Shown here: positions 31,970-40,231 of the stretch, in pieces
How the letters are laid out: each line of letters opens with the position of its first letter
Numbering within the stretch: position 1 is the stretch's first letter
DNA from: JABDIP01 sp965250245
GTDB lineage: Bacteria > Pseudomonadota > Alphaproteobacteria > DSM-16000 > Inquilinaceae
NCBI GenBank assembly: GCA_965250245.1
Contig: OZ252296.1
Coordinates: 3,100,001-3,164,000, forward strand
DNA length: 64,000 bases
Direction: 5' to 3'
Notes under the pieces: model-generated
Databases searched by the model: none
The model's input: the letters and a program-made list of their open reading frames with translations, nothing else
Told to the model about the DNA's origin: nothing
Translations under genes and position numbers: made by a program

Positions 31970-32161
31970 GCCATGCACTGACCCAACCCGCGTTTCGATC
32001 GTTGCAACCGAAGCTCAGCGCCCTGACCGCCATGTGATCAGCGGGTGATCGGTGCGTGAGCGGCGGCTGGCAGACTCGCCAAGAATTACAACCCACCAAC
32101 GCATTTCGGCCATCCGGCTCCGGCCGGGCGGACCCTCAATCCATTTCGATTGGAGCAATTC

Positions 32162-34342
32162 ATGGCGAGCGATAACAAGGATCTGGAGCTTCGGCGCTCC
32201 TTCAAGATCCTCCTGCTGGAGAACCCCAACTATTTCGGGAACCTGAGCGACCTGAAGCTGGCGAACATGCCGGCGGTGGTCCAGAAGAAGGTCTCGGACA
32301 CGCGGTACGAAGAGCTGACCTGCATCGGCTACAACCCGGAGAGCCGCGAACTCGGGGCCGTGGTCCGGGTCAAGCTGACGGGCGGCTATTCCGGCGGCCC
32401 CTGCACGGACGGCAGCAAGGAATACGTCCGCTTCTACCTCGACTACGGCGACGGCGTGTGGGTCGACGAGGGCGTGGTGAATTTCGACGCCCATGACCTG
32501 CCCTTCGAGGAGGAGCTCTGCTACGCGGTCCGGCTGCGCCTCGACCCCAAGAAGCGGAGCTGTTGCGACCGCGAGCCGGTGTTGCCCAAGGTCCGGGCGA
32601 TCCTGTCGTGGAATCTGGAGCCGCCGGCGAACCAGCCGAACTGGCTGCCGGTCTGGGGCAACCGCCTGGAATGCGACATCCAGATCGCCCCGCGGCGGGA
32701 CTTCTTCTGCAACCTGATCGACATCATTGGCACCGACATCGTCAAGAAGATCGACCCGGCGGTGCTGGAGAAGATCTCCAAGGCGGTCAGCCTGGCCGAG
32801 CCGGCCAAGCCGCTGCCGGTGGCCCAGGTGCTGGACCTGAAGAAGACCTATGGCGACGCGGTGGAAGACGCCCGCCTCGGCCACAAGGCGCTCTACACCC
32901 TGGCGCTCGACCCCAGCGATCTGAAGGCCTTCGACAAGGCCAACGTGCTGAAGACCGCCGGCCTCGATATCGCGAAGATCGTCGAGTTCCTCAAGGTGCC
33001 TAAGTTCAACACCGGCTATGAGGAGCTGGAATGCGTCGGGCTGGACCGCGACGAGAGCGTGCTGCACGCCGATATCCGCATCAAGCGGCCGGGCGGCTAT
33101 TCCGGCGATCTGTGCGAGGACGGCAGCCGCGAATACGTGGCCTTCTACCTCGATTTCGGCAGCGGCTGGGAACACATGGGCACGACCTCGGTCGGCGTGC
33201 ACGACATCCCGCAGATCCGCAAGGGCGGGCTGTGCTATCTCGCCACTCTGCCCGTCTTGCTGACCGAGCATCAGATGAAATGGTGCGAGACCGGCAAGGC
33301 GCGCATCCGCGGCATCCTGTCGTGGAACATTCCGCCGACCCCCAACGACCCGGACTTCGTGGCCCATTGGGGCGATTGGGAGGAGTGCTGCATCGAGATC
33401 CGGCCGCTGCCCAAGGACGTCGTCCCGGGCAAGCTGGTCCCGGTCATCGAGTCGATCGGCAGCATGCCGGTATCGCTGATCAATGCCAGCGGCTATGCCA
33501 ACGGGACCAACTCGGTCAACCTGACCGGCGATGACAGCCCGTTCGACGGCAACATCCTGATCGCCGGCATCATCGCCAACCAGGTCAATTCGAGCAGCCC
33601 GTTCGTGCCGCGGCTGAAATACCGGCTGATGGTCAAGGAGCCGTCCAGCGCCTTCGCGCAGCCCTGGACCAAGCAGTTCACGATCTTCACGACGACGATC
33701 AGCGGCGGCGTCCCGCTGCCGCAGGTGGCCGTCGTGCAGACGCCGGACGCCGATGGCTGGGTCGAGTACTACCCGGACTTCGTGTTGCCCGACATCATCT
33801 CGGTCGACCGCAACGTGCTGGGCGTGTTCCGGCCGTCCGAGGAGGGTCTGCACGAGGTCCATGTCGAGGTCGACGATCCCGGCGCGGCAGCCCACATCGC
33901 CAGCACCACGCACCGCTTCATGGTCGACATGACGTCGCCGCACGTGGATGTGGAGATCACCAGCGGCACCGGCAATTGCGGCGACTTCACCAAGGGCGCG
34001 ATCATCCAGGGCGAGCTTTTCATGGCGGACGACCACAGCCACTCGCTCCGCCTGACCGTGACGCCGACCGACGAGGCCAACGGGGCGGTGCCCGAGATTG
34101 CCGTCACCGGGAGTCCGAGCAGCCTGAGCTATGCCGGCGGGAACCTGAACGGAGCCGGCACCCTCGTCAACCTGAACTGGCAGTTGGATACCGGGCCGAT
34201 GGACCCGTGCGGCTACAACATCCGCATCGTGGGCGTCGACCGGACCATCGTGAACAGCGCCTCGATCGGCCACCGGAGTGGAGACATCGAGGGCTTCTGC
34301 CTCAAGGCCCCGGAGCCGGCCGCGGCGGCGTCGAAGCCCTGA
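32162..34342 (+). CDS. Unknown 726-residue protein with an internally duplicated Cys-patterned domain
   Basis: GGAG lies 6 nt before ATG 32162. I do not recognise the family. Residues about 49-178 and 286-415 are clear copies: YEELTCIG/YEELECVG, GGYSGGPCTDGSKEYVRFYLD/GGYSGDLCEDGSREYVAFYLD, HDLP/HDIP, and ILSWN...WG. Five Cys match between copies (54/291, 81/318, 120/358, 135/375, 171/409). A helical linker (180-280) joins them, and residues about 430-700 look like beta-rich sandwich domains. There is no signal peptide or TM segment, so it is probably cytoplasmic. It lies 187 nt upstream of the Trp/His/Cys-rich small protein on the same strand; its Cys pattern and location suggest joint function. 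Confidence 0.8.
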   Translation: MASDNKDLELRRSFKILLLENPNYFGNLSDLKLANMPAVVQKKVSDTRYEELTCIGYNPESRELGAVVRVKLTGGYSGGPCTDGSKEYVRFYLDYGDGVWVDEGVVNFDAHDLPFEEELCYAVRLRLDPKKRSCCDREPVLPKVRAILSWNLEPPANQPNWLPVWGNRLECDIQIAPRRDFFCNLIDIIGTDIVKKIDPAVLEKISKAVSLAEPAKPLPVAQVLDLKKTYGDAVEDARLGHKALYTLALDPSDLKAFDKANVLKTAGLDIAKIVEFLKVPKFNTGYEELECVGLDRDESVLHADIRIKRPGGYSGDLCEDGSREYVAFYLDFGSGWEHMGTTSVGVHDIPQIRKGGLCYLATLPVLLTEHQMKWCETGKARIRGILSWNIPPTPNDPDFVAHWGDWEECCIEIRPLPKDVVPGKLVPVIESIGSMPVSLINASGYANGTNSVNLTGDDSPFDGNILIAGIIANQVNSSSPFVPRLKYRLMVKEPSSAFAQPWTKQFTIFTTTISGGVPLPQVAVVQTPDADGWVEYYPDFVLPDIISVDRNVLGVFRPSEEGLHEVHVEVDDPGAAAHIASTTHRFMVDMTSPHVDVEITSGTGNCGDFTKGAIIQGELFMADDHSHSLRLTVTPTDEANGAVPEIAVTGSPSSLSYAGGNLNGAGTLVNLNWQLDTGPMDPCGYNIRIVGVDRTIVNSASIGHRSGDIEGFCLKAPEPAAAASKP

Positions 34343-34529
34343 TCGGGACAGGCGCCTGCCCAGGCCGGGCGGGCGCCTCCTTCCCGGCGATCACGCGGCG
34401 GCCGATTGCCGGCCTGTGATCGGGATGTGACGGAGAAATTGCAGGATAGTTCTGGTCCAGTCATTCAACTGGAGATTGGTGGGGCAACCCACGGGCATTT
34501 GCCGCTCAGGCGGCGCAAGGAGATTGAGT

Positions 34530-34871
34530 GTGGCTGATAAGATGGACGAAGCCTTGACGGCGGCGATGGGCGAGGCAAATCGTGCCTTCGCCAAGCTGGG
34601 CAAGGCGGTACAGAAGGCCGCGGACAGCGGCGAGGTTCAACTCGATGTGGCGGCGGTCTGCCGCAAGGCCGGCATCAAGATCGACGCGGCCACCCTGGCC
34701 GAATTGAAGGTCGATCCGATCATCTATGTGCACCCCTGGAGCCATTGGTGCTGCTGGTTCCCCTGGCGGCCGATCTGGTGCTGGTGGTGGCACATCCGGC
34801 ATCCCTGGTACCGCTGCTGCCCCTGGTGGTGGCACCGGTGCCACTGGCATCCCGCCTACGCCGGATACTGA
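34530..34871 (+). CDS. Small protein with extreme Trp/His/Cys/Pro-rich C-terminal tail
   Basis: The GTG at 34530 has a perfect AAGGAG 7 nt upstream; the frame extends to 34476 without support. The product has 113 residues. Residues 1-65 are a normal helical leader-like region ending AVCRKAGIKIDAATLAEL, a pattern faintly like Nif11/NHLP RiPP leaders. Residues 68-113 contain 13 Trp, 7 His, 6 Cys, 6 Pro and 4 Arg, with runs HWCCWFPW, WCWWWH, RCCPWWWHRCHW. Third codon positions in the tail are almost all G or C, as in real genes here, which supports this frame. The tail could be a modified peptide core or a metal or heme ligand. I know no described family for it. Confidence 0.75.
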   Translation: MADKMDEALTAAMGEANRAFAKLGKAVQKAADSGEVQLDVAAVCRKAGIKIDAATLAELKVDPIIYVHPWSHWCCWFPWRPIWCWWWHIRHPWYRCCPWWWHRCHWHPAYAGY

Positions 34872-34899
34872 CGGCACGGAAGCGCGGAGGGCGTCCCCG

Positions 34900-36102
34900 C
34901 TACGCCTTCCGCGTGCCCGCCTGCTGCGCCTTCAGGCCCTCCTGCAGGGCCTGGGCGTTGCTGTTGAACCACTGCGCGCGCTCACGCCGCCAGCGGTCGG
35001 GGCTGCCGTCCAGCAGGAAGGACAGCAGCGTGAAGCGGCTGCCCCTGGTGACGTCCAGCGCCTCGTGCAGCAGGGAGCAGGAGAAGACGACGGCGTCGCC
35101 GGTGCCGGGTCGGTAGAGGTTGGGCCCGAATTCCGGAAAGCGCAGTTCGCCGCCCTCGTAGTCCTCGGTGTTGAGGTTGAGGGTCATGGCGAAGCGGCGC
35201 TGGGCCTTGTCCGGGATGGAGTTGTCCCGGTGCGGCCGGAAGAAGCCGCCCTCCTCAGAATCATAGCGGACGATCTTGAACTCCTCGACCCGGTCCAGCC
35301 GGGTGTCGAAGGCGCGCTCGACCTCCGGCGCGATGCGGGCGAAGACGGTGTCGGAGATCTCTTCGAACAGCGCCGGGTCGCTCACATGATGGTCGCGGCG
35401 GCGCTTGACCTCGTGGCGGATCTCCTTCGCCTCCCGTCCCGACCGGCCCATGGTGATGGTGCCGCTCTCGGTGTTGTCCTGGTGCCAGATCTCGATCAGA
35501 CGGCGGCAGAACGCCCGGTCGAGGACCCTTGGGATGATCAGCACCGGCGCGGTCATGGTGACCGTCTCCGGCGCGGGGGCCGGGCCCAGCCGGTCGAGGC
35601 AGGCCAGGGCCTGTCCGGCATGGGACAGCTCGCTGCGGCCCTGGATCGTCTCCAGAACCCGCTGGCTGCGGTCCAGCACGAAGGTCACGACCGAGCGGGT
35701 GGCGCCGCCGCCGCCCTTGCGCGGGTCGAGCACCGGCACGCCGTATTGCCGGTGCACCCGGCCCTGCGGGTCGGTCAGCAGCAGGAACGGCAGGTCCTCG
35801 GCCTCGGCGAGTTCGGCGTTCGCCGGCAGCGTGTCGGTATTGACGGCAAAGACCTGGACGCCGCGATCGGAGAACGCGCCGGCCTGGGCGCGCAGCCCGT
35901 CCATCTCCGCACGGAACGCGGTCTTGCGGTTGTTCGGATAGAAATGCAGCACGATCGGGCCGCCGGTCACCAGATTGTAGAACGGATCCACCGACCGCCT
36001 CTGGTCCGGCAGCAGGAAGTCCGGCGCCCGGTCGCCCGGCGCCAGCGGCGCCGTCCGGTCCGCCGGCAGCGTCATCGTGGTCTGCGGCTTGATGGCCGAC
36101 AT
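34900..36102 (-). CDS. Redoxin-like domain fused to 2OG-Fe(II) oxygenase
   Basis: ATG 36102 has GGAGGGAG upstream; the frame beyond it is antisense shadow. Residues about 20-170 form an AhpC/TSA-like domain (LAPGDRAPDFLLPDQ, VLHFYP), but the peroxidatic Cys position after T61 is R64 (KTAFRAE), so peroxidase activity is unlikely. Residues about 185-365 are a prolyl-4-hydroxylase-like oxygenase: Fe ligands H291 and D293 (RPHRDN) and H346 (LLHEAL), and 2OG-binding R356. It ends 29 nt from the stop of the Trp-rich protein gene, convergently, and starts 17 nt after the MFS stop. Such oxygenases hydroxylate proteins or small molecules; the substrate is unknown. Confidence 0.88.
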   Translation of the reverse strand: MSAIKPQTTMTLPADRTAPLAPGDRAPDFLLPDQRRSVDPFYNLVTGGPIVLHFYPNNRKTAFRAEMDGLRAQAGAFSDRGVQVFAVNTDTLPANAELAEAEDLPFLLLTDPQGRVHRQYGVPVLDPRKGGGGATRSVVTFVLDRSQRVLETIQGRSELSHAGQALACLDRLGPAPAPETVTMTAPVLIIPRVLDRAFCRRLIEIWHQDNTESGTITMGRSGREAKEIRHEVKRRRDHHVSDPALFEEISDTVFARIAPEVERAFDTRLDRVEEFKIVRYDSEEGGFFRPHRDNSIPDKAQRRFAMTLNLNTEDYEGGELRFPEFGPNLYRPGTGDAVVFSCSLLHEALDVTRGSRFTLLSFLLDGSPDRWRRERAQWFNSNAQALQEGLKAQQAGTRKA

Positions 36103-36119
36103 GCTCTCCCTCCGAGATG

Positions 36120-37322
36120 CTATTCCGCCGCCACCGGCACGGTCTGCGCCGCCGGGCGGCCGCGCGGCAGGGTCGACGCGGCGATGACGGCGACGAGGCC
36201 GATGGCGCCGAAGATCCACGGCAGCGCCCCGAATCCTCCGGCAATCCGGTAGCCATAGGCCACCAGCTCCACTGCGATCGGCGCGACGCCGAAGGCGAGG
36301 ATGAACTTCAGGCCGAAGACCAGGCCGCGCCGGTGCCCCGGCGTGTAGCGGGCCAGCAGCAGGTTCTCCGCCGGCAGCAGCCCGCCGCCGACGAAAATCG
36401 CCACCGTCGCCGCCAGCAGCAGCGGCAGCTCCGCCAGGCCGGCCATCAGCACCAGCAGCGGCACCTGCAGCATCAGCCCGCCGATATAGACGGTCTTCAG
36501 CGGCAGCCGGTCGGCGAGATAGCCGCCGGCGACCTGAGAAAACGCGCCGATCGTGTAGACCAGGGTCACCAGCCCGCCCACACCCAGCATGGCGCCGCCG
36601 GTCAGGCCGGTCATCTCCTCGTCGAACCATTTCGGCAGCGCGGTCTGCATGGCGTTGAAGATCAGCCCGCCGCAGACCATGGTGACCGTCAGGACGATGA
36701 ACGCCCGCTTCAGGTCGTCACGCTCCGGTGCCGGCTGCGGCACCCGGTCGGCGTCGCGGTCGACCACGATGCCGAGCGCGATCGCCGCGCCCAAGGCCAC
36801 GCCGGCCAGGATCGACACCGCACCGGGGACAAGGAAGGCGGCGCGCCAGTCGAACCAGTCGGTCAGCGAGGCGGCGATGGTCGCCGCCACCGCGACGCCC
36901 AGGCTGCCGAAGATGCCGACGATGCCCATGGTGCGGCCGCGCTTGACGGAGTGGCGGACGATCCAGGCGAAGGCCACCGGGTGGTAAATCGAGGCGCCGA
37001 TGCCCAGCGCCGCCAGCGCCACGACCATGCCGGCCGGGCCCTCGACCAGCCCCGCCGCGACCGAGCCGCCGCCGGTCACCAGGAAGAACACCACCATGAT
37101 CTTGCTCGGGCTCCAGCGGTCGCCGATCCAGCCGGCCAGCGGCGCGCCCAGCCCCACCATCAGGCTGCCCAGGGTCCACAGCCGGATCAACTCGTCATAG
37201 GGCATCGTCCAGACGTCGCCGAGCCCGATCACGACAGTCAGATACAGACCGGTCAGGATGTGCATGGTCGCATGCCCAATACAGGCGAAAACGACGACCA
37301 GTCGATCGGAGTAGTGATCCAT
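36120..37322 (-). CDS. MFS transporter
   Basis: This 400-residue protein has about 12 hydrophobic segments. It has the MFS loop signature GAPLAGWIGDRWSPSK between TM2 and TM3 and a matching second-half loop, QVAGGYLADRLPLKT. It has no binding motif I can tie to a substrate. The last codon lies 17 nt before the redoxin-oxygenase start on the same strand, so the two genes are probably co-transcribed and may handle the same compound. Confidence 0.9.
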   Translation of the reverse strand: MDHYSDRLVVVFACIGHATMHILTGLYLTVVIGLGDVWTMPYDELIRLWTLGSLMVGLGAPLAGWIGDRWSPSKIMVVFFLVTGGGSVAAGLVEGPAGMVVALAALGIGASIYHPVAFAWIVRHSVKRGRTMGIVGIFGSLGVAVAATIAASLTDWFDWRAAFLVPGAVSILAGVALGAAIALGIVVDRDADRVPQPAPERDDLKRAFIVLTVTMVCGGLIFNAMQTALPKWFDEEMTGLTGGAMLGVGGLVTLVYTIGAFSQVAGGYLADRLPLKTVYIGGLMLQVPLLVLMAGLAELPLLLAATVAIFVGGGLLPAENLLLARYTPGHRRGLVFGLKFILAFGVAPIAVELVAYGYRIAGGFGALPWIFGAIGLVAVIAASTLPRGRPAAQTVPVAAE

Positions 37323-37456
37323 GGTTTGACCCAGCCCGTATTATGGTTAACCGACTGAAACGAACTGAATTACGGCAACAGAACTTCGCGTTCCCTGCCC
37401 CCACATTGCCATGAAGGCGACAAATCGTTGCCTTGACACCTTTCTAGGGTGCACCC

Positions 37457-37618
37457 ATGACGTACCAGCGCCGGACCATAGAGATCCCCGAACCCATCGA
37501 CCTCGACCGGGTCGTCTGGGATCCGGAATATCGCGCCGAAATACGCGTGCGGCTGGCGAACGACAACAATCCTCAGCCGGACGGTTCCAGCGTCTCCGAC
37601 GCGATCCACTCAAGATAG
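37457..37618 (+). CDS. Small hypothetical protein (53 aa)
   Basis: This short frame starts at ATG 37457 with AGGGTG 5 nt upstream. It encodes 53 residues including IEIPEPIDLDRVVWDPEYRA. Composition is ordinary for a cytoplasmic protein. Its 3' 46 bases overlap the end of cutA on the other strand. The good ribosome site and absence of a better candidate in the 37323-37572 gap argue for it, but no family is recognised. Confidence 0.45.
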   Translation: MTYQRRTIEIPEPIDLDRVVWDPEYRAEIRVRLANDNNPQPDGSSVSDAIHSR

Positions 37619-37899
37619 TCCGGAAGGCCGCCCGCGACCGGCAGCCCGACCACGCACGGGCACTCATACGAATGCAGCGACCGCACCCGATCCGTCAAGG
37701 ATTGTAGCAGGTCGTCCCGCGTCTTGGCGACGACCACGACCTCCTCCGCCTCCTCGATCTGCCCCTGCCAGCGATAGATCGACCGCATGCCGCCGATCAG
37801 GTTGGCGCAGGCCGCCAGCCGCTCCTCCACCAGGGCCCGGCCGATCCGCACCGCCTCCTCCCGCGAGCCGACGGTGATGTAGACGAAGACCGCTGTCAT
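37573..37899 (-). CDS. cutA: Divalent-cation tolerance protein CutA
   Basis: ATG 37899 is preceded by AAGGGAGC. The 108-residue protein has the CutA fold: VFVYITVGSREEAVRIGRALVEERLAAC with the conserved Cys, IYRWQGQIEEAEEVVVVAKT, and the C-terminal HSYECPCVVGLPVAGGLPDYLEWI. CutA forms PII-like trimers; its link to copper tolerance is historical. The longer frame upstream lacks support. Confidence 0.95.
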   Translation of the reverse strand: MTAVFVYITVGSREEAVRIGRALVEERLAACANLIGGMRSIYRWQGQIEEAEEVVVVAKTRDDLLQSLTDRVRSLHSYECPCVVGLPVAGGLPDYLEWIASETLEPSG

Positions 37900-37992
37900 C
37901 GCGCGCTCCCTTTTCCACAACAGCCACTTGCAGTACCCTGGGACATCTCGGGACCGGCCCTCAGGGCCGGCGACCACGAGGGATGCCGCACC

Positions 37993-38283
37993 ATGTCCGA
38001 CCGCGCCGCGATCGCCAAAGCCAGCATTCGGCCGACCGCCAGGCCGGCCCGGCCGACCAAGGCCCAGGCGAGCTGGCTGCTCCGCGGCATCCGCCAGCCC
38101 GGCGGCAAGCTACCCCTGTTCGACGAGCGCGGCCAGCGCATCAGCCGCCGCACCATCGACGCCTGCCTGGAGGCCGGCTGGTGCACCCGCTGGTTCGACA
38201 ATCCGCTGAAGCCGGACTGGCAGGTCTGCCGCCTCACCGATGCCGGACGGCAGGTGATCGGCGACGGTACGAAGGGGGCGTAG
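37993..38283 (+). CDS. Hypothetical protein, winged-helix-like
   Basis: This 96-residue protein has GAGGGATG about 10 nt before the ATG. The N-terminal 25 residues are basic and Pro/Ala-rich. The rest (LLRGIRQPGGKLPLFDERGQ, RRTIDACLEAGWCTRWFDNP, VCRLTDAGRQVI) looks like a small winged helix, in which the LTDAGR end is common. A DNA-binding role is possible but there is no family match I recognise. Confidence 0.65.
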   Translation: MSDRAAIAKASIRPTARPARPTKAQASWLLRGIRQPGGKLPLFDERGQRISRRTIDACLEAGWCTRWFDNPLKPDWQVCRLTDAGRQVIGDGTKGA

Positions 38284-38292
38284 GCCGGCCGG

Positions 38293-38871
38293 TCAGTCCC
38301 GGGCGCGGTCCTTCAGGCGGCGGATCTCGTCTTCCACCCGGCGGACCTCGGGAATGCCGATGAAGCCGATCCTGCGCTCGCGGGTGCGGCCGTGATGACG
38401 GCTGTGGGAGCGGACCAGGTCGCGCCGGAAGATGATGTCGCCGCTGCCATCGGCCTTCTCCCGCCGCTCCAGGGAGTCGATCTCGTCGGGCTCGAAGGAG
38501 CGCACCCGGCGGCCCATGATGATCACCAGCCGGTCGCTGGAAATGGCGTAGATGGTTTTCTTGGCGCTCATCCAGATCCAGACGGGCGTCAGCATGATGG
38601 CGAGCCCGACCAGCAGGAAAGGAATGCCGAACAGCGGGAAGAAGGCGAACACGCCGGAATCCCCGGACGTCGCCGATGCCGCGCCGGCGATCCAGAACGC
38701 CGCGAAGCCGGCGAACACCGACCCGAACGCCGTCAGCACCAGTCCCGACATCGCCATGCGCCCCGGCGCCGGCCGGTCGGCCCAGATCAGCCGCTCACCC
38801 GGCCGCATCTCGCGCTGGGCGATCGTCAGGGCGGAGGGTCCGACATCGTCGTCACGGTGCACGGCGGTCAT
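38293..38871 (-). CDS. Bacterial PH-domain-like membrane protein
   Basis: ATG 38871 has AGGA 9 nt upstream. The 192-residue protein has an N-terminal cytosolic stretch (REMRPGERLIWADRPAPGRM), two TM helices (about 42-65 and 75-99) and a bPH-like domain: KKTIYAISSDRLVIIMGRRVRSFEPDEIDSL. The C-terminus is basic (VEDEIRRLKDRARD). Similar proteins are annotated as YdbT/DUF304-like. The function is unknown; its stop lies 10 nt from that of the convergent hypothetical gene. Confidence 0.75.
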   Translation of the reverse strand: MTAVHRDDDVGPSALTIAQREMRPGERLIWADRPAPGRMAMSGLVLTAFGSVFAGFAAFWIAGAASATSGDSGVFAFFPLFGIPFLLVGLAIMLTPVWIWMSAKKTIYAISSDRLVIIMGRRVRSFEPDEIDSLERREKADGSGDIIFRRDLVRSHSRHHGRTRERRIGFIGIPEVRRVEDEIRRLKDRARD

Positions 38872-38965
38872 AGCCACATCCTGATCCCTCGCACTCTAAG
38901 GACCGGTTAACTGAAGGCCGGCAGCGCCGCGACGATCGTGCCAAGCACTCCGGCGGCAGAGAAAA

Positions 38966-39014
38966 ACCCTCTCCCCCTGGGAGAGGGTGGCGAGCAACGC
39001 GAGCCGGGTGAGGG
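38966..39014. repeat. CCCTCTCCC hairpin, palindrome family remnant
   Basis: A perfect 10-bp stem ACCCTCTCCC (38966-38975), 3-nt loop, and GGGAGAGGGT (38979-38988) is followed by GCGAGCCGGGTGAGGG. It matches half of the palindromes at 2356 and 41801 and lies just past the stop of the RraA-like gene. Confidence 0.7.
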
Positions 39015-39037
39015 CTGGCGCGCTGACCCCTGATACT

Positions 39038-39742
39038 TCAGTGAATGTCCTCGCTGTCGCGCATTGCGCGGGCCAGGGTGTCGAAGCTGAAATCCGGGCG
39101 CTTGCTGGCTTCGATGATGACCGCCTCCTTGCGGATGATGCGGTCGATGACGGCCGGCAGGTCGGCGGCGACGTCTTCGGGGATGACCACGGCGCCGTGC
39201 TGGTCGGCGTGGATCAGGTCGCCGGAGCGCACGATCATGTCGGCGACATCGACCGGCCGGCCGAACTCCTCGATGCGCACATAGGCGTGCGAGGGGCCGA
39301 CCTGGCCGGCCAGCATCTGGAAGCCCTCGGCATTGTCGTCCAGGTCGCGGATGCTGCCATTGGTGACGACGCCGAGCGCGCCCAGGCCGCGATGGACATG
39401 GCTGTTGACCTCTCCCCAGAAGGCGCCGAAGCCGGGGTTGGGGTCCTGGTCCTCGATGACGATCACCGAGGGCTTCGGGCCGTCATCCACATAGGCGTAG
39501 TAGTCCAGCCGGCGCTGCCGCACCTCCTCCGGGGTATTGCCGGACGGGTGCTCGGCGCGGATCGTCGCGGTGCGCGCATACCCGACGATCGGCGGCATCT
39601 GCGGCCTCAGGCAGACCAGCGGCCGGGTGGTGAAGCCCTCGCCGCGGCACTCCGGCCGCACCACCTCCAGAGCGTTGCAGATGGTCGGCGTGTCGAATGA
39701 CCTAAGCCGGGTCAGCAGGTCGTCGGGCAGCGTGTTCGGCAT
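39038..39742 (-). CDS. RraA-like / HMG-CHA aldolase family protein
   Basis: This 234-residue protein has a canonical RraA fold: FDTPTICNALEVVRPE, FGAFWGEVNSHVHRGLGALGVVTNGSIRDLD (metal and oxyanion region) and DLIHADQHGAVVIPEDVA. True RraA binds RNase E; catalytic members are 4-hydroxy-4-methyl-2-oxoglutarate aldolases needing Arg and Asp in the NGSIRD motif, which are present. The length of about 230 and an N-terminal extension fit the aldolase-like group. It is often misannotated as a methyltransferase. Confidence 0.88.
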   Translation of the reverse strand: MPNTLPDDLLTRLRSFDTPTICNALEVVRPECRGEGFTTRPLVCLRPQMPPIVGYARTATIRAEHPSGNTPEEVRQRRLDYYAYVDDGPKPSVIVIEDQDPNPGFGAFWGEVNSHVHRGLGALGVVTNGSIRDLDDNAEGFQMLAGQVGPSHAYVRIEEFGRPVDVADMIVRSGDLIHADQHGAVVIPEDVAADLPAVIDRIIRKEAVIIEASKRPDFSFDTLARAMRDSEDIH

Positions 39743-39979
39743 CGCGGCGGTCCTCCCGATGCCAAATTCCCCGACCGCCGCGGCAAATACAAGCGCGGCA
39801 TTAATCGAGGCCGAACCGCCGGTGCCGATTTCGTCTTATGCGTGTCGAAGTGTAAACCCAGCAATTCCGCCGTTTTGCAAGAAAGATATTAACAAAACTG
39901 GTTAACCTATTGCCATAATGTGAGCTTTTCGATAAAGTTGAAGAATAATTGACCAAAAAGGTCAAATGGAGAGTGCCAT

Positions 39980-40162
39980 ATGGGTAGCGGAATGAGCAGG
40001 TTCCTGTCCGACGATTCCGGAAGCATCTCGGCGGAATATGCCCTTCTTGTCCCGTTTATCGGGGCTGCCCTGCTCCTGGCGATTGGCCAGGTGACTTATA
40101 CTCTTCTCAACCCCCAAAACCGCGTGGCCGTAAAGGCCAAGGCTCGTCGCCGGGTTTACTGA
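39980..40162 (+). CDS. Flp-type pilin (lone copy)
   Basis: This 60-residue protein has GGAG 8 nt before ATG 39980. It has the short Flp/Fap layout: a basic-polar leader ending DDSGSISAEYALLVPFIGAALLLAIG (a Gly-x-x-x-x-Glu-Tyr type prepilin motif with a hydrophobic helix), then a basic tail KAKARRRVY. Flp pilins are cleaved after Gly by TadV/CpaA. No tad/cpa genes lie in the window, so secretion machinery must be elsewhere or the gene is orphaned. A strong terminator follows. Confidence 0.8.
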   Translation: MGSGMSRFLSDDSGSISAEYALLVPFIGAALLLAIGQVTYTLLNPQNRVAVKAKARRRVY

Positions 40163-40197
40163 CGAGGAGCCGACGCGGGTTTTCCTGGCATGGAAGC

Positions 40198-40231
40198 GGC
40201 CCTGATCACCCCAGATCAGGGCCATCTTTTT
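40198..40231 (+). terminator. Rho-independent terminator of the Flp pilin gene
   Basis: A perfect 10-bp stem GGCCCTGATC, loop ACCCCA, GATCAGGGCC (40198-40223) is followed by ATCTTTTT. It lies 36 nt after the pilin stop. Confidence 0.9.

Noticed and set aside
34726..36252. Plus-strand frame beginning with Gly-rich, collagen-like triplets over the Trp-rich tail
   Set aside because: The Gly-x-x phase is lost after a few triplets, the frame runs antisense through the redoxin-oxygenase gene, and the third-position pattern favours the Trp-rich frame.
37370..37609. 79-codon minus-strand frame ending near cutA
   Set aside because: It is antisense to the small plus-strand frame at 37457 and has no ribosome site or domain.
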